Source: Sphingomonas sp.
GTDB taxonomy: Bacteria; Pseudomonadota; Alphaproteobacteria; Sphingomonadales; Sphingomonadaceae
Assembly (NCBI GenBank): GCA_030146605.1
Contig: JASLBO010000559.1
Coordinates: 1 to 11,647, forward strand
Direction of reading: 5' to 3'
DNA: 11,647 nt
Position numbers and translations under genes: made by a program. Under the pieces are notes generated by a model that worked only from the letters and a program-made list of their open reading frames with translations, searched no databases and was not told the DNA's origin. Within the stretch, counting starts at the first letter, position 1. Each line of letters starts with the position of its first letter. Below, one piece after another: positions 1 to 7,110 of the stretch.

Positions 1-1
1 C

Positions 2-529
2 GAGCCGAAGACCGGCATGCTGTGGACCGTCGTCAACGAGCGCGACATGCTCGGTTCGGACATGCCCCCGGACTATTTGACCAGAGTCGATTTCGGCGCC
101 TTTTACGGATGGCCGTGGAATTATTGGGGCGGCTATGTCGACAAGCGCGTGACGCCCGAGCGGCCGGACTTGCGCGAATATAGCAAGCGCCCCGATTTTG
201 CCCTCGGCGCGCACGTCGCACCGCTGGGGCTGAGCTTCGCGAGCGACGCGAAGCTGGGCGACAAATGGGCGAACGGCGCCTTTATCGGCCTGCACGGTTC
301 GTGGAATCGCGAGCCCAAATCGGGCTACAAGGTCGTCTATGTCCCCTTCGCGGACAATGGTTTTCCGGCGAAGGGCGCCAAACCCGTCGACCTGCTCTCC
401 GGATTTCTCAGCGCCGACGGCAAGACGACCCGCGGCCGTCCGGTCGGGGTGATCACCGATGCGGCGGGCGGGCTGCTGGTCGCGGACGATGTCGGAAACG
501 TGATCTGGCGGGTAAGCGCGGCGAAATAG
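2..529 (+). CDS. Sorbosone/pyranose dehydrogenase family protein, C-terminal part (5' end outside window)
   Basis: This is the C-terminal ~175 residues of a soluble sugar dehydrogenase of the L-sorbosone dehydrogenase / YliI (aldose sugar dehydrogenase) type, a PQQ-dependent six-bladed beta-propeller usually exported to the periplasm. The reading frame is open from base 2, so the start lies upstream; the first ATG at base 17 is internal. Family-typical stretches are visible: GWPWNYWGGYVD near the middle, GAHVAPLGLSFAS, FIGLHGSWNR, and the final blade GRPVGVITDAAGGLLVADD followed by VIWRV. The stop at 527-529 is only 5 bp from the convergent stop of the next gene, leaving no room for a separate terminator. 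The substrate cannot be told from this part, and the signal peptide and most PQQ ligands are outside the window. Family assignment is confident; the exact activity is not. Confidence 0.85.
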   Translation, partial: EPKTGMLWTVVNERDMLGSDMPPDYLTRVDFGAFYGWPWNYWGGYVDKRVTPERPDLREYSKRPDFALGAHVAPLGLSFASDAKLGDKWANGAFIGLHGSWNREPKSGYKVVYVPFADNGFPAKGAKPVDLLSGFLSADGKTTRGRPVGVITDAAGGLLVADDVGNVIWRVSAAK

Positions 530-534
530 CGGCG

Positions 535-837
535 TCACCGGAGCAGCTTGGTACCCTTTTCCGCCAGCTTCTCGCGGATCTTCGAAGCGAACAAGGCGAG
601 CATCGGCGGCAGGTCTACCTCCGCATGCACCTTGTCTTCGAACACCTGAAGCCGGCTCGCCACCTTCTGTCCCATCGCCGCGACGCTGAAGTGGAGCGTG
701 TCGCCCTCCCAGCGCTGCTCGACCTGCCCGCCGCCGGGCACGATCTCGGCGATCTTGCCGACGCCGCCCGCGATGCGCGCGCGGGCGGTCTCGCGCCCCA
801 GCTTGTGGGGGATATCGACGATAACGGGATCAGCCAT
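535..837 (-). CDS. Polyhydroxyalkanoic acid system family protein (PHA granule region type)
   Basis: A 100-residue protein starting [20 protein letters not shown]. The IPH-LGR-EA-RI opening followed by a compact alpha/beta domain matches the small 'PHA system' family (PHA_gran_rgn type) found near polyhydroxyalkanoate genes in many proteobacteria; its biochemical role is not established. The middle has the typical W-GDTLHFSVAAMG stretch and the end is charged and helical (FASKIREKLAEKG). There is no signal peptide or membrane segment, so it is probably cytoplasmic. Its ATG overlaps the stop of the upstream VOC gene by one base (TGATG), suggesting translational coupling and a two-gene operon. 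No other PHA gene is in the window, so a PHA role here rests on family name only. Confidence 0.8.
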   Translation of the reverse strand: MADPVIVDIPHKLGRETARARIAGGVGKIAEIVPGGGQVEQRWEGDTLHFSVAAMGQKVASRLQVFEDKVHAEVDLPPMLALFASKIREKLAEKGTKLLR

Positions 838-1256
838 CAGCTTGCGAACAACATTGCATCATCGGCAAACGCCTTGAACTCAAGGGCGTTGCCGCTGGGA
901 TCGCGAAAAAACATCGTCGCCTGCTCGCCGACCTGACCTTTGAACCGGACATGCGGCGCGATCCCGAACGCGAGTCCCGCGGCTTCGACCCGCGCCGCGA
1001 GCGCTTCCCAGTCGGGCATCGTCAGCACCACACCGAAATGCGGGACCGGCACGGCGTGCCCGTCGACCTGGTTCGAAACCGCCACCGGCTTCGCGCCGGG
1101 ATCGCGGTGCGCGACGATCTGGTGGCCGAACAAGTCGAAATCGATCCAGCTGTCGGACGAGCGCCCCTCCGCACAGCCGAGCATGCCGCCGTAAAAGGCA
1201 CGCGCGGCCGCGAGGTCATGGACCGGAAAAGCGAGATGGAAAGGGCGCAGGGTCAT
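837..1256 (-). CDS. VOC-family (glyoxalase/bleomycin-resistance/dioxygenase fold) protein
   Basis: A 139-residue protein with the two beta-alpha-beta-beta-beta halves of the vicinal oxygen chelate superfamily. The first half opens [19 protein letters not shown] and the second has VPHFGVVL and a closing [15 protein letters not shown]. The likely metal ligands are visible: His7, His73 and Glu126, so the metal site appears intact. VOC proteins include glyoxalase I, ring-cleaving dioxygenases and resistance proteins; nothing here chooses between them. The gene is first in a minus-strand pair with the PHA-system protein. The ATG at 1256 puts His7 at the usual distance from the N-terminus; the upstream Shine-Dalgarno match is poor. 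Superfamily assignment is firm, substrate unknown. Confidence 0.85.
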   Translation of the reverse strand: MTLRPFHLAFPVHDLAAARAFYGGMLGCAEGRSSDSWIDFDLFGHQIVAHRDPGAKPVAVSNQVDGHAVPVPHFGVVLTMPDWEALAARVEAAGLAFGIAPHVRFKGQVGEQATMFFRDPSGNALEFKAFADDAMLFAS

Positions 1257-1297
1257 GTGCCCGGCTTATCGGTTCCACTCGCGAGCCTCAATCTAAT

Positions 1298-1374
1298 CGT
1301 CATCCCGGTAAAAGCCTGGATCTCGTGCCGCCGTCCGCTCACGCGCTGAGATCCCGGCTTTCGCCGGGATGACG
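1298..1374. repeat. REP-like inverted repeat pair (27-bp arms)
   Basis: Two 27-bp arms (1298-1324 and 1348-1374) are inverted copies of one another with 24 of 27 positions matching. Each arm is itself a small hairpin of the form ATCCCGGC-GAAA-GCCGGGAT, perfect in the right arm and degraded in the left. Such nested palindromes between genes are typical of dispersed REP-like elements in sphingomonad and other alphaproteobacterial genomes, from memory. The element sits between the divergent VOC gene and lnt. Transcribed, it would fold into a long stem, so it could also influence lnt leader RNA. No second copy was seen in this window. Confidence 0.7.
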
Positions 1375-1433
1375 GAGGAAGTGAAGCGGCCCTCGCCTTG
1401 TCATGGCCCGTCATCGCGGCAATATCAGCTCCG

Positions 1434-2993
1434 ATGTTCTCCCGTCCCCTGCTCACCGCCCTTCTCGCCGGCCTGATCTCCGCCACCGGTTTCGCACCGC
1501 TCAATCTGTGGCCGATCACATTGCTCGCCCTGGCAATCCTGCTCTGGCTGACCTGGTCCGCGCCGACGCTCAAGTCGGTGCTGCTGCGCGGCTGGGTGTT
1601 CGGCGTGGGGCATTTCACCGTCGGCAACAACTGGATCCAGCACGCCTTCGACTATCAGGACAAGATGCCGCCGGTGCTGGGCTATTTCGCGGTGGTGCTG
1701 CTGGCATTGTACCTCGCAATCTATCCGGCATTCGCGATGGGGCTCGCTTGGCGTTTCGCCCGCCTCGTCAAGAGCCGCGCCGGCTGGCAGGAACCCGATC
1801 TTGCCTTCGTCCTCGCCGCCTCAGCGTCGTGGATCGTCACCGAATTTCTGCGCGGCGTCCTGTTCACCGGCTATCCGTGGAATCCGCTCGGCGTGATCTG
1901 GCTGCCGACGCCGCTGGCCCAGATCGCCGCATGGATCGGCACGTACGCCCTGTCGGGCGTGGCCATCCTCGTCGCCGGCCTGCTTTTCCTGGCATCACAG
2001 CGCCAGTATCGCCCGTTGCTGATCGGCGCCCCGTTGCTGATCGCGCTTGCAGCGCTCACCACCGGCTTTCCGACCACGTCTCCCGCGGCCGATGCCGCCG
2101 CACCGCGGGTCCGCGTGGTCCAGCCCAATATCGGGCAGGAGGACGTGGCGGATGTCGACTATCCCGAGCGCGTGCTCGCCAGATTGCTCGAATGGAGCGG
2201 CCGCCCCGGCGCAGCGCCGCGCCTGCTCGTCTGGCCCGAAGGAACGGTCAATTATTATGTCGAGGACGGTTATCCCGACACGCGCTTCTATGCCCGCGGC
2301 GACCCGCGCTGGGTGCGCTCTCGCATCGCGGCGCAGCTCGGGCCGCGCGACGTTGCGCTGATCGGCGGCACCGCCTTGTTCTTCGGCAAGGACGGCCGGC
2401 TGAGCGGCGCCGGCAACTCGGTCTGGTCGCTCGATTCGCGCGGGGCGCTCGGCCAGCGCTACGACAAGGCGCACCTCGTCCCTTATGGCGAATATCTTCC
2501 GATGCGCGATTTGCTCGCCCCGCTCGGGCTCGCGCGGCTGGTGATGGGCGAAGTCGATTTCATCCCGGGCCCCGGTCCGCGCGCGATCGATACGGCCGCG
2601 TTCGGCAGGGCGGGAATCCAGATCTGCTACGAGATCGTCTTCTCGGGGCAGGTGGTCGATCGCAGCAACCGGCCCGATTTCCTGTTCAACCCCTCCAACG
2701 ACGCATGGTTCGGCAAATGGGGCCCGCCCCAGCATCTCGCCCAGGCACGGCTGCGCGCGATCGAGGAGGGGCTGCCGATCCTGCGCTCGACTCCGACCGG
2801 CATCTCGGCGGTGATCGACGCGCGCGGCAATGTGCTCGCGGCGATCCCGCACGGCCAGGCGGGCGCGATCGAACTCGCACTGCCCCGCCCGCTCCCCCCG
2901 ACATTGTTCGCAAGGGCTGGAAACTGGCTTCCCTTCCTCGTCGCCGGAGCCCTGTATTTGTTCGCGATTGCCTTCCGTCGCCTGGGCCGCTAG
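1434..2993 (+). CDS. lnt: Apolipoprotein N-acyltransferase
   Basis: This 519-residue integral inner-membrane enzyme transfers the third acyl chain from a phospholipid to the N-terminal cysteine of lipoproteins, the last step after Lgt and LspA. The N-terminal ~210 residues are mostly hydrophobic membrane segments, with the family stretch FTGYPWNPLG. They are followed by a periplasmic nitrilase-like (carbon-nitrogen hydrolase) domain and a final membrane helix at about 495-513. The catalytic triad is complete: Glu269 in VWPEG, Lys345 in YDKAHLVPYGEYLP, and Cys398 in QICYE. Length fits the family. I chose ATG 1434, whose product begins MFSRPLLTALLAGLISATGFAPL as in relatives, over the TTG at 1398, which adds 12 atypical residues. 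No strong ribosome site precedes either. The gene is followed by the metK control region. Confidence 0.95.
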   Translation: MFSRPLLTALLAGLISATGFAPLNLWPITLLALAILLWLTWSAPTLKSVLLRGWVFGVGHFTVGNNWIQHAFDYQDKMPPVLGYFAVVLLALYLAIYPAFAMGLAWRFARLVKSRAGWQEPDLAFVLAASASWIVTEFLRGVLFTGYPWNPLGVIWLPTPLAQIAAWIGTYALSGVAILVAGLLFLASQRQYRPLLIGAPLLIALAALTTGFPTTSPAADAAAPRVRVVQPNIGQEDVADVDYPERVLARLLEWSGRPGAAPRLLVWPEGTVNYYVEDGYPDTRFYARGDPRWVRSRIAAQLGPRDVALIGGTALFFGKDGRLSGAGNSVWSLDSRGALGQRYDKAHLVPYGEYLPMRDLLAPLGLARLVMGEVDFIPGPGPRAIDTAAFGRAGIQICYEIVFSGQVVDRSNRPDFLFNPSNDAWFGKWGPPQHLAQARLRAIEEGLPILRSTPTGISAVIDARGNVLAAIPHGQAGAIELALPRPLPPTLFARAGNWLPFLVAGALYLFAIAFRRLGR

Positions 2994-3000
2994 GACCCGG

Positions 3001-3022
3001 GATATAAGGAAAGCTTTATATG
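3001..3022. promoter_or_regulatory. Candidate SahR-type (methionine/SAM cycle) operator upstream of metK
   Basis: An AT-rich palindrome in a very GC-rich region. Half-sites ATATAA (3002-3007) and TTATAT (3016-3021) pair perfectly, and the inner bases extend the symmetry with one G-T and one G-C pair. The spacing and half-sites resemble the ATATAA-N8-TTATAT operators I remember for ArsR-family SahR-like regulators, which repress methionine-cycle genes (metK, ahcY, metF, metH) in alphaproteobacteria until S-adenosylhomocysteine builds up. It lies 47 bp before the metK start and overlaps possible -10 sequences (TATAAG or TTATAT), where a repressor would block transcription. The palindrome is seen directly; the regulator's identity is inferred. 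Confidence 0.6.
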
Positions 3023-3068
3023 GGCATGGCAACGGCCCGGCTGTCCTTCCCACGACCCGAGGAAAATC

Positions 3069-4280
3069 ATGCGTTCCAATTATCTCTTCACGTCCGAATC
3101 GGTTTCGGAAGGCCATCCCGACAAGGTCTCCGACCAGATCTCCGACGCCATCGTCGACCTGTTCCTCTCGAAGGACCCCGAAGCGCGCATCGCCTGCGAG
3201 ACGCTCACCACCACCCAGCTCGTGGTTCTTGCCGGCGAGATCCGCGGCAAGGGGATCATGGACGAGGCCGGCAATTGGGCGCCGGGCGTAAGGGAAGAAG
3301 TCGAAGCGACCGTGCGCAATACGGTCAAGCGGATCGGCTATGAGCAGGACGGTTTCCACTGGGAGACGCTGCGCTTCGAGAACAACCTCCATCCGCAGTC
3401 GGCGCACATCGCGCAGGGCGTGGACGCAGGCGGCAACAAGGACGAAGGCGCCGGCGATCAGGGGATCATGTTCGGCTATGCGGCCAATGACACGCCCGAT
3501 CTGATGCCGGCGACGCTTTATTACAGCCACAAGATCCTCGAGCAGATGGCCGCCGACCGCCATTCGGGCGCCGCGCCCTTCCTCGAGCCCGACGCGAAGA
3601 GCCAGGTCACCTTGCGCTACGAGGGCAGCAAGCCCGTCGCGGCCACCGCGATCGTCGTCTCGACCCAGCACGGCAGGGGCTATGACACGGGCGACAAGGA
3701 AGCCGAGCTCCACGCTTATGTGAAGAAGGTCGTCGCCGACATTCTTCCCGCCGAGCTGCTTTCCGACGAGACCGTCTATCACATCAACCCGACCGGGAGC
3801 TTCGAGATCGGCGGCCCCGACGGCGACGCCGGCCTGACCGGGCGCAAGATCATCGTCGACACCTATGGCGGCGCGGCTCCGCACGGCGGCGGCGCCTTTT
3901 CGGGCAAGGATCCTACCAAGGTCGATCGCTCGGCGGCATATATCACGCGCTATCTCGCCAAGAACATCGTTGCCGCCGGCCTCGCCCAGCGCTGCACGAT
4001 CCAGCTTGCCTATGCGATCGGCGTGTCGAAGCCGCTGTCGCTCTATGTCGACACCCACGACACCGGCAGCGTCGGCGACGACAAGATCGAGGAAGCGATC
4101 ATGACCATCGCCAAGCTCGGCGGGCTCACCCCGCGCGCCATCCGCACCCATCTCGGCCTCAACAAGCCGATCTACGAGAGGACGGCGGCCTACGGCCATT
4201 TCGGCCGCAAGGCCGAGGGCGATTTCTTCCCATGGGAAAAAACCGATCTCGTCGAGGACCTCAAGGCCGCTCTGGCCTGA
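3069..4280 (+). CDS. metK: S-adenosylmethionine synthetase (methionine adenosyltransferase)
   Basis: A 403-residue cytosolic enzyme making S-adenosylmethionine from methionine and ATP. All signature regions are present: the N-terminal [19 protein letters not shown] with catalytic His16 and Asp18, the GAGDQG motif at 127-132, and the glycine-rich phosphate loop [19 protein letters not shown] at 273-291. Length is typical of the alphaproteobacterial form, slightly longer than E. coli MetK. ATG 3069 is preceded by GAGGA at 3059-3063 with 5 nt spacing. It is probably transcribed alone: an operator-like palindrome lies upstream and a strong intrinsic terminator directly downstream. Together with trmB, a SAM user about 2 kb away, it forms a loose SAM-related neighbourhood. 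Confidence 0.98.
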   Translation: MRSNYLFTSESVSEGHPDKVSDQISDAIVDLFLSKDPEARIACETLTTTQLVVLAGEIRGKGIMDEAGNWAPGVREEVEATVRNTVKRIGYEQDGFHWETLRFENNLHPQSAHIAQGVDAGGNKDEGAGDQGIMFGYAANDTPDLMPATLYYSHKILEQMAADRHSGAAPFLEPDAKSQVTLRYEGSKPVAATAIVVSTQHGRGYDTGDKEAELHAYVKKVVADILPAELLSDETVYHINPTGSFEIGGPDGDAGLTGRKIIVDTYGGAAPHGGGAFSGKDPTKVDRSAAYITRYLAKNIVAAGLAQRCTIQLAYAIGVSKPLSLYVDTHDTGSVGDDKIEEAIMTIAKLGGLTPRAIRTHLGLNKPIYERTAAYGHFGRKAEGDFFPWEKTDLVEDLKAALA

Positions 4281-4298
4281 TCAATTCGCCTGATTCCG

Positions 4299-4331
4299 AA
4301 AGGGCCGGGGGAGCGATTCCCCGGCCTTTTT
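4299..4331 (+). terminator. Rho-independent terminator of metK
   Basis: A stem of 12 pairs begins AAAGGGCCGGGG (4299-4310), closes an 8-nt loop (4311-4318), returns as CCCCGGCC (4319-4326) and runs into TTTTT (4327-4331). It contains eight consecutive G-C pairs, then one G-T and three A-T pairs. It starts 18 bp after the metK stop. Confidence 0.9.
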
Positions 4332-4366
4332 CGTTGGAAGCACTCCGCGAATCTGCGTAGCTGGCG

Positions 4367-4381
4367 TTAACCGTCGGGTAA
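4367..4381 (+). promoter_or_regulatory. Candidate CtrA-binding box upstream of first EAL gene
   Basis: TTAA (4367-4370), seven bases, then GTAA (4378-4381) matches the CtrA consensus TTAA-N7-TTAA in seven of eight positions; the left part reads TTAACC as in known sites. It lies 41 bp before the TTG start. A weak -10-like TAGCTA (4397-4402) follows at about 15 bp, so CtrA would sit over the -35 as an activator does. CtrA is the cell-cycle and motility regulator of alphaproteobacteria. Short motif, so chance is possible; the similar box before the next gene strengthens it. Confidence 0.45.
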
Positions 4382-4422
4382 CCGCATTTGTTCACTAGCT
4401 AGGGTGCAGAGGAGCGGGAACG

Positions 4423-5184
4423 TTGGAGTCGCAATCAGTGAGACCGGAAGTGGAAGGCAAGCCCGTGTCCGACTCAGGCCTCACTGTCGCTTATCAGCCG
4501 ATCGCCGACATCTCGGCGAACCGCGTCTACGCCTATGAAGCGATCATCCGCGGCCCCAATGGCGAGACCGCCGCACAGATCTTCGAATCGCTTTCGCCGG
4601 AAGCCCAGACCAATTTCGACCAACGCTGCGCGGCCGGCGCGATTCGCTGGGCTATGGCGGCGGGGCTCGGCACCAGCGGTGCGCGCCTGCTGATCCCGGT
4701 CCAGGCCCGGTCGATCGACAAGCCCGGCGAGCATCTGGAACCGATCCTGCGTGTCTCGCGCCATGCCGGTCTGATTCCCGAGCGCCTGATCTTCGGGCTC
4801 GAAGGCTATCGCGATGTGCCCGGCCGCGATCTCGCCGAGATCATCGACGTGCATCGCAAGGCCGGCCCGCTGACGGCGTTCGTCGGCCTTGGTCCGGGCC
4901 ATGCCGGCCTCGCGCTTTGCGGCCGCTACCTCCCCGATCTGGTGAAGCTCGAATCGGAGCTCGTCAGTGCCATTGCGAGCAGCTGGTCACGCCGCCTCGT
5001 GCTCGAGGATCTGACCCCGCGCATCCGCCAGCTCGGGCTCAAGGTGATCGCGACCGGCGTCGACAGCGAAGCCGTGCTCCAGCGCCTGCGCGGGTTCGGC
5101 ATCACTTTGGTGCAGGGCGAGGAAATCGCCAGCCCTGCGGTGCGCAGCCTGCCCAAGCCAAGCCTGAGCCGCGCCGCCGCCTGA
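4423..5184 (+). CDS. Degenerate EAL-domain protein, probably non-catalytic (first of tandem pair)
   Basis: A 253-residue protein made almost entirely of an EAL (cyclic-di-GMP phosphodiesterase) fold, opening LTVAYQPIADISANRVYAYEAIIRG. Only Glu39 of the EAL motif (here EAI) and the lysine of KLE remain. The asparagine strand reads IPVQ instead of VNLS, the LEITE glutamate aligns with Gly, the DDFG pair aligns with Val154-Gly155, and EGVE is TGVD. Such a domain should not hydrolyse c-di-GMP; it may bind it or act through protein contacts. No GGDEF, sensor, signal peptide or membrane segment is present. The start is TTG 4423, backed by GAGGAG at 4409-4414; no suitable ATG exists. It lies between the metK terminator and a paralogous gene. 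Fold confident; function open. Confidence 0.85.
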   Translation: MESQSVRPEVEGKPVSDSGLTVAYQPIADISANRVYAYEAIIRGPNGETAAQIFESLSPEAQTNFDQRCAAGAIRWAMAAGLGTSGARLLIPVQARSIDKPGEHLEPILRVSRHAGLIPERLIFGLEGYRDVPGRDLAEIIDVHRKAGPLTAFVGLGPGHAGLALCGRYLPDLVKLESELVSAIASSWSRRLVLEDLTPRIRQLGLKVIATGVDSEAVLQRLRGFGITLVQGEEIASPAVRSLPKPSLSRAAA

Positions 5185-5379
5185 CCGCCCGGGCGCACCG
5201 GCCGGAGCCCTGACCGCGTGCAGCTGCAGGCAGCCTCATCCTTTCCTTGCCCGAACGCAACGACCCGCGCGGTGCCGCGGCTTTCGATCCGCGACTCCGG
5301 ACGGAGTGGCGCGGTACCCCGGAAAATCCCTATCGGTGGGAACCCAACGCGGCGACGCACGGAATGGGCGGGCGGTAAA
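5185..5379. other. Intergenic region between the two EAL genes
   Basis: About 195 bp of GC-rich sequence, part of the 231-bp gap between the stop of the first EAL gene and the ATG of the second. A GTG at 5218 opens the downstream frame but encodes residues without EAL character and has no ribosome site, so I treat it as untranslated. No clear terminator or protein signal was found; the last ~35 bp hold the promoter-like, AT-richer segment described separately. Confidence 0.5.
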
Positions 5380-5394
5380 TTAACCAATAGTTCA
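5380..5394 (+). promoter_or_regulatory. Candidate CtrA-binding box upstream of second EAL gene
   Basis: TTAA (5380-5383), seven bases, then TTCA (5391-5394) matches TTAA-N7-TTAA in seven of eight positions; the left half TTAACCAA is one base from the well-known TTAACCAT half-site. It sits only 21 bp before the ATG, so if it activates, transcription would start very close to the ribosome site; alternatively it represses. The same kind of box precedes the neighbouring EAL gene. Confidence 0.45.
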
Positions 5395-5415
5395 CGGGTC
5401 GAACGAGGAGCCCGC

Positions 5416-6267
5416 ATGACCGCCACCAAGCCTGCCACCCTGCCGATCGCAACGCTCAACCGCGCCGATCCGCGCCTCGATCTCGCCATCGGTTTCCACC
5501 CGATGATCGCCAAGGGCACCGATCGCCCCTTTGCCTGGCAAATCGTGGCGAGCGGCGTGGACGGACGCAGCTTCGCGGCGATCTCGGCCTCGTTGCTGCC
5601 GGAACAGCGCCCCGCACTCGAGGCCCGCCGCGTCACGCTGGCGCTGGAGCGCGCCGCCGAACTCGGCCTGCATCGCGGCGAGGCACTGATCGCGATCCCG
5701 CTGGGCGCCGCCGCGGGGCTTGCCGAGCCGCTCCTCTCGCACCTGTTCCGCGCCGCGCTGGGCAACAGCATCCCCACCGACCGACTGGTGGTCGAGATCA
5801 GCGCCGACGAGCGCGGCAATTTCGATCATGCCGCGGCGCTCGCCCAAGCCTGTAGCCGCCGCGGCCTCTCGGTCACCCTCGATGCTTTCGCCGCCGGGCC
5901 GGTCGCGCTCAAGCTGCTTGCCCGCTTCACCCCCCGCTTCGTCAAGCTCGATCCCTCACTCGTTCGGGGCATCAACTGCAGCGCCTCGCGCCGCCTGATG
6001 GCCGAAGGCGTGATGCGGCTCGCACGCAATATGGGGGTCACCGTAATCGCGCGCGGCGTCGAAAATCGCGGCGAGCATGACGTGCTTCATGCGATGGGCG
6101 TGCGCCATTTCCAGATCGGCACTGCGGCGATTCCCCACCCCGACATGGTTCGTCGCGAGCCGCGCAACCCGATCAGCGCGCCGACGCATCGCCGCATCGC
6201 CCATCACAACCGCAGCGCCTTCCCGCTACGCGCCGCGCGTCCCGCCGAGCTGGCGCTCGCGCTCTAG
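5416..6267 (+). CDS. Degenerate EAL-domain protein (second of tandem pair)
   Basis: A 283-residue protein whose central ~230 residues follow the EAL fold, a divergent paralogue of the preceding gene. The EAL motif is lost (WQIV, Glu to Gln), the asparagine strand reads IPLG, and DDFG appears as DAFA, keeping one of two aspartates. Other landmarks persist: VVEIS, the lysine and aspartate in FVKLDPSLV, RGVEN for EGVE, and FQIG. Catalysis therefore seems unlikely, though c-di-GMP binding could survive. A ~40-residue basic, proline-rich tail follows the domain. ATG 5416 has a good ribosome site (GAGGAG at 5405-5410). There is no sensor domain, signal peptide or membrane helix. Both copies share the unusual IP substitution, pointing to duplication after loss of activity or a shared non-enzymatic role. 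Confidence 0.82.
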   Translation: MTATKPATLPIATLNRADPRLDLAIGFHPMIAKGTDRPFAWQIVASGVDGRSFAAISASLLPEQRPALEARRVTLALERAAELGLHRGEALIAIPLGAAAGLAEPLLSHLFRAALGNSIPTDRLVVEISADERGNFDHAAALAQACSRRGLSVTLDAFAAGPVALKLLARFTPRFVKLDPSLVRGINCSASRRLMAEGVMRLARNMGVTVIARGVENRGEHDVLHAMGVRHFQIGTAAIPHPDMVRREPRNPISAPTHRRIAHHNRSAFPLRAARPAELALAL

Positions 6268-6301
6268 GTTGCGCCGCGCCGCAGTGGCGCTAACAGGCGG
6301 C

Positions 6302-6982
6302 ATGCCTGATCCGACAACACTCCGCCGCCTCTATGGCCGCGCCAAGGGACACAAATTGCGCCAGGGCCAGGCGGCTTTGGTCGAGGAAATGCTGCCCCGC
6401 GTCAGTGTCCCGGAAACCGGCCCGCTCGATGCGGCGATCCTGTTCGGGGACGAACGACCGCTCGAGTTCGAGATTGGCTTCGGCGGCGGCGAGCATCTCG
6501 CCGGCCAGGCCGCGATGCGCCCCGATCACGGCTTTATCGGTTGCGAGCCTTTCCTCAACGGCGTGGTCGGCGCGCTAAATCACATTCGCGACGACCAGCT
6601 CGACAATGTCCGCCTGTACATGGGGGATGCGCTCGATGCGCTCGAACGCCTGCCCGATGCGAGCCTCAGCCGCCTCTATCTGCTCCATCCCGATCCGTGG
6701 CGCAAAGCCCGCCACGCCAAGCGGCGGATGGTCAATGATGGCCCGCTCGACCTGATCGCCGCCAAGCTCAAGCCGGGCTGCGAGTTTCGCCTCGGTACCG
6801 ACGACCCGACCTATTGCCGCTGGGCGATGATGGTGATGAACCGCCGCCGCGACTTCGTCTGGCAGGCAGCGAGCGCCGCCGATTTCCTCACGCGCCCCGC
6901 CGACTGGCCCGAGACGCGGTACGAACGCAAGGCGCGGCGGCAGGGGCACGAGGTCTGGTACTTCATTTTCCGCCGTACATGA
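6302..6982 (+). CDS. trmB: tRNA (guanine-N7-)-methyltransferase
   Basis: A 226-residue SAM-dependent enzyme that methylates G46 in the variable loop of tRNAs. The SAM-binding motif EIGFGGGEHL begins at residue 57, the hallmark HPDPWRKARHAKRR spans 129-142 and the late GTDDPTYCRW motif is intact. Length matches bacterial TrmB. I chose ATG 6302 because the open frame upstream (to 6077) only shadows the EAL gene, and the product then starts MPDPTTLRRLYGR as in sphingomonad TrmB. It follows the second EAL gene by 34 bp on the same strand, so read-through is possible. It is the last intact core gene before the degraded mobile region. Confidence 0.95.
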   Translation: MPDPTTLRRLYGRAKGHKLRQGQAALVEEMLPRVSVPETGPLDAAILFGDERPLEFEIGFGGGEHLAGQAAMRPDHGFIGCEPFLNGVVGALNHIRDDQLDNVRLYMGDALDALERLPDASLSRLYLLHPDPWRKARHAKRRMVNDGPLDLIAAKLKPGCEFRLGTDDPTYCRWAMMVMNRRRDFVWQAASAADFLTRPADWPETRYERKARRQGHEVWYFIFRRT

Positions 6983-7036
6983 CTAATCCACTTAGACCAC
7001 CGACTATGTGAAATCAGTAGTTTAGCCCGCCGGTTG

Positions 7037-7059
7037 CCGCCGATGATATCCGGCGGTTT
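7037..7059 (+). terminator. Weak hairpin downstream of trmB, possible terminator
   Basis: CCGCCG (7037-7042) and CGGCGG (7051-7056) form a six-pair stem with an 8-nt loop, followed by only TTT. It is 54 bp after the trmB stop. A short U-run makes it a weak intrinsic terminator at best. Confidence 0.3.
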
Positions 7060-7110
7060 CCGATTTGGTGATCACCGGGTGCTTATTTTCCTGGTACATG
7101 AGGTATCGGA

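Noticed and set aside
265..936. Plus-strand 223-codon frame spanning the first three genes
   Set aside because: It crosses two convergent real genes in the wrong frame and strand and is rich in arginine without domain features.
1403..3007. Plus-strand 534-codon frame overlapping lnt
   Set aside because: It is the +2 shadow of lnt, arginine- and alanine-rich with no membrane segments or motifs, while the lnt frame holds the full Glu-Lys-Cys triad.
3022..3069. Confident SAM/SAH or SAM-II riboswitch call before metK
   Set aside because: Only a short loop-like similarity and a weak pseudoknot were found; the required stable stem is missing, so it is kept only as a low-interest finding.
1995..4199. 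Very long minus-strand open frame (734 codons) opposite lnt and metK
   Set aside because: It is antisense to two unmistakable genes with intact catalytic motifs; its composition is Arg/Ala/Gly/Asp-rich without domains, as expected from a GC-rich complementary frame.
5218..5415. N-terminal extension of the second EAL gene from GTG 5218
   Set aside because: No ribosome site, no EAL similarity in the added 66 residues, and ATG 5416 has an excellent Shine-Dalgarno sequence.
6077..6301. Upstream extension of the trmB frame
   Set aside because: The added residues are a shadow of the EAL gene; TrmB homologues start at the ATG 6302 position.
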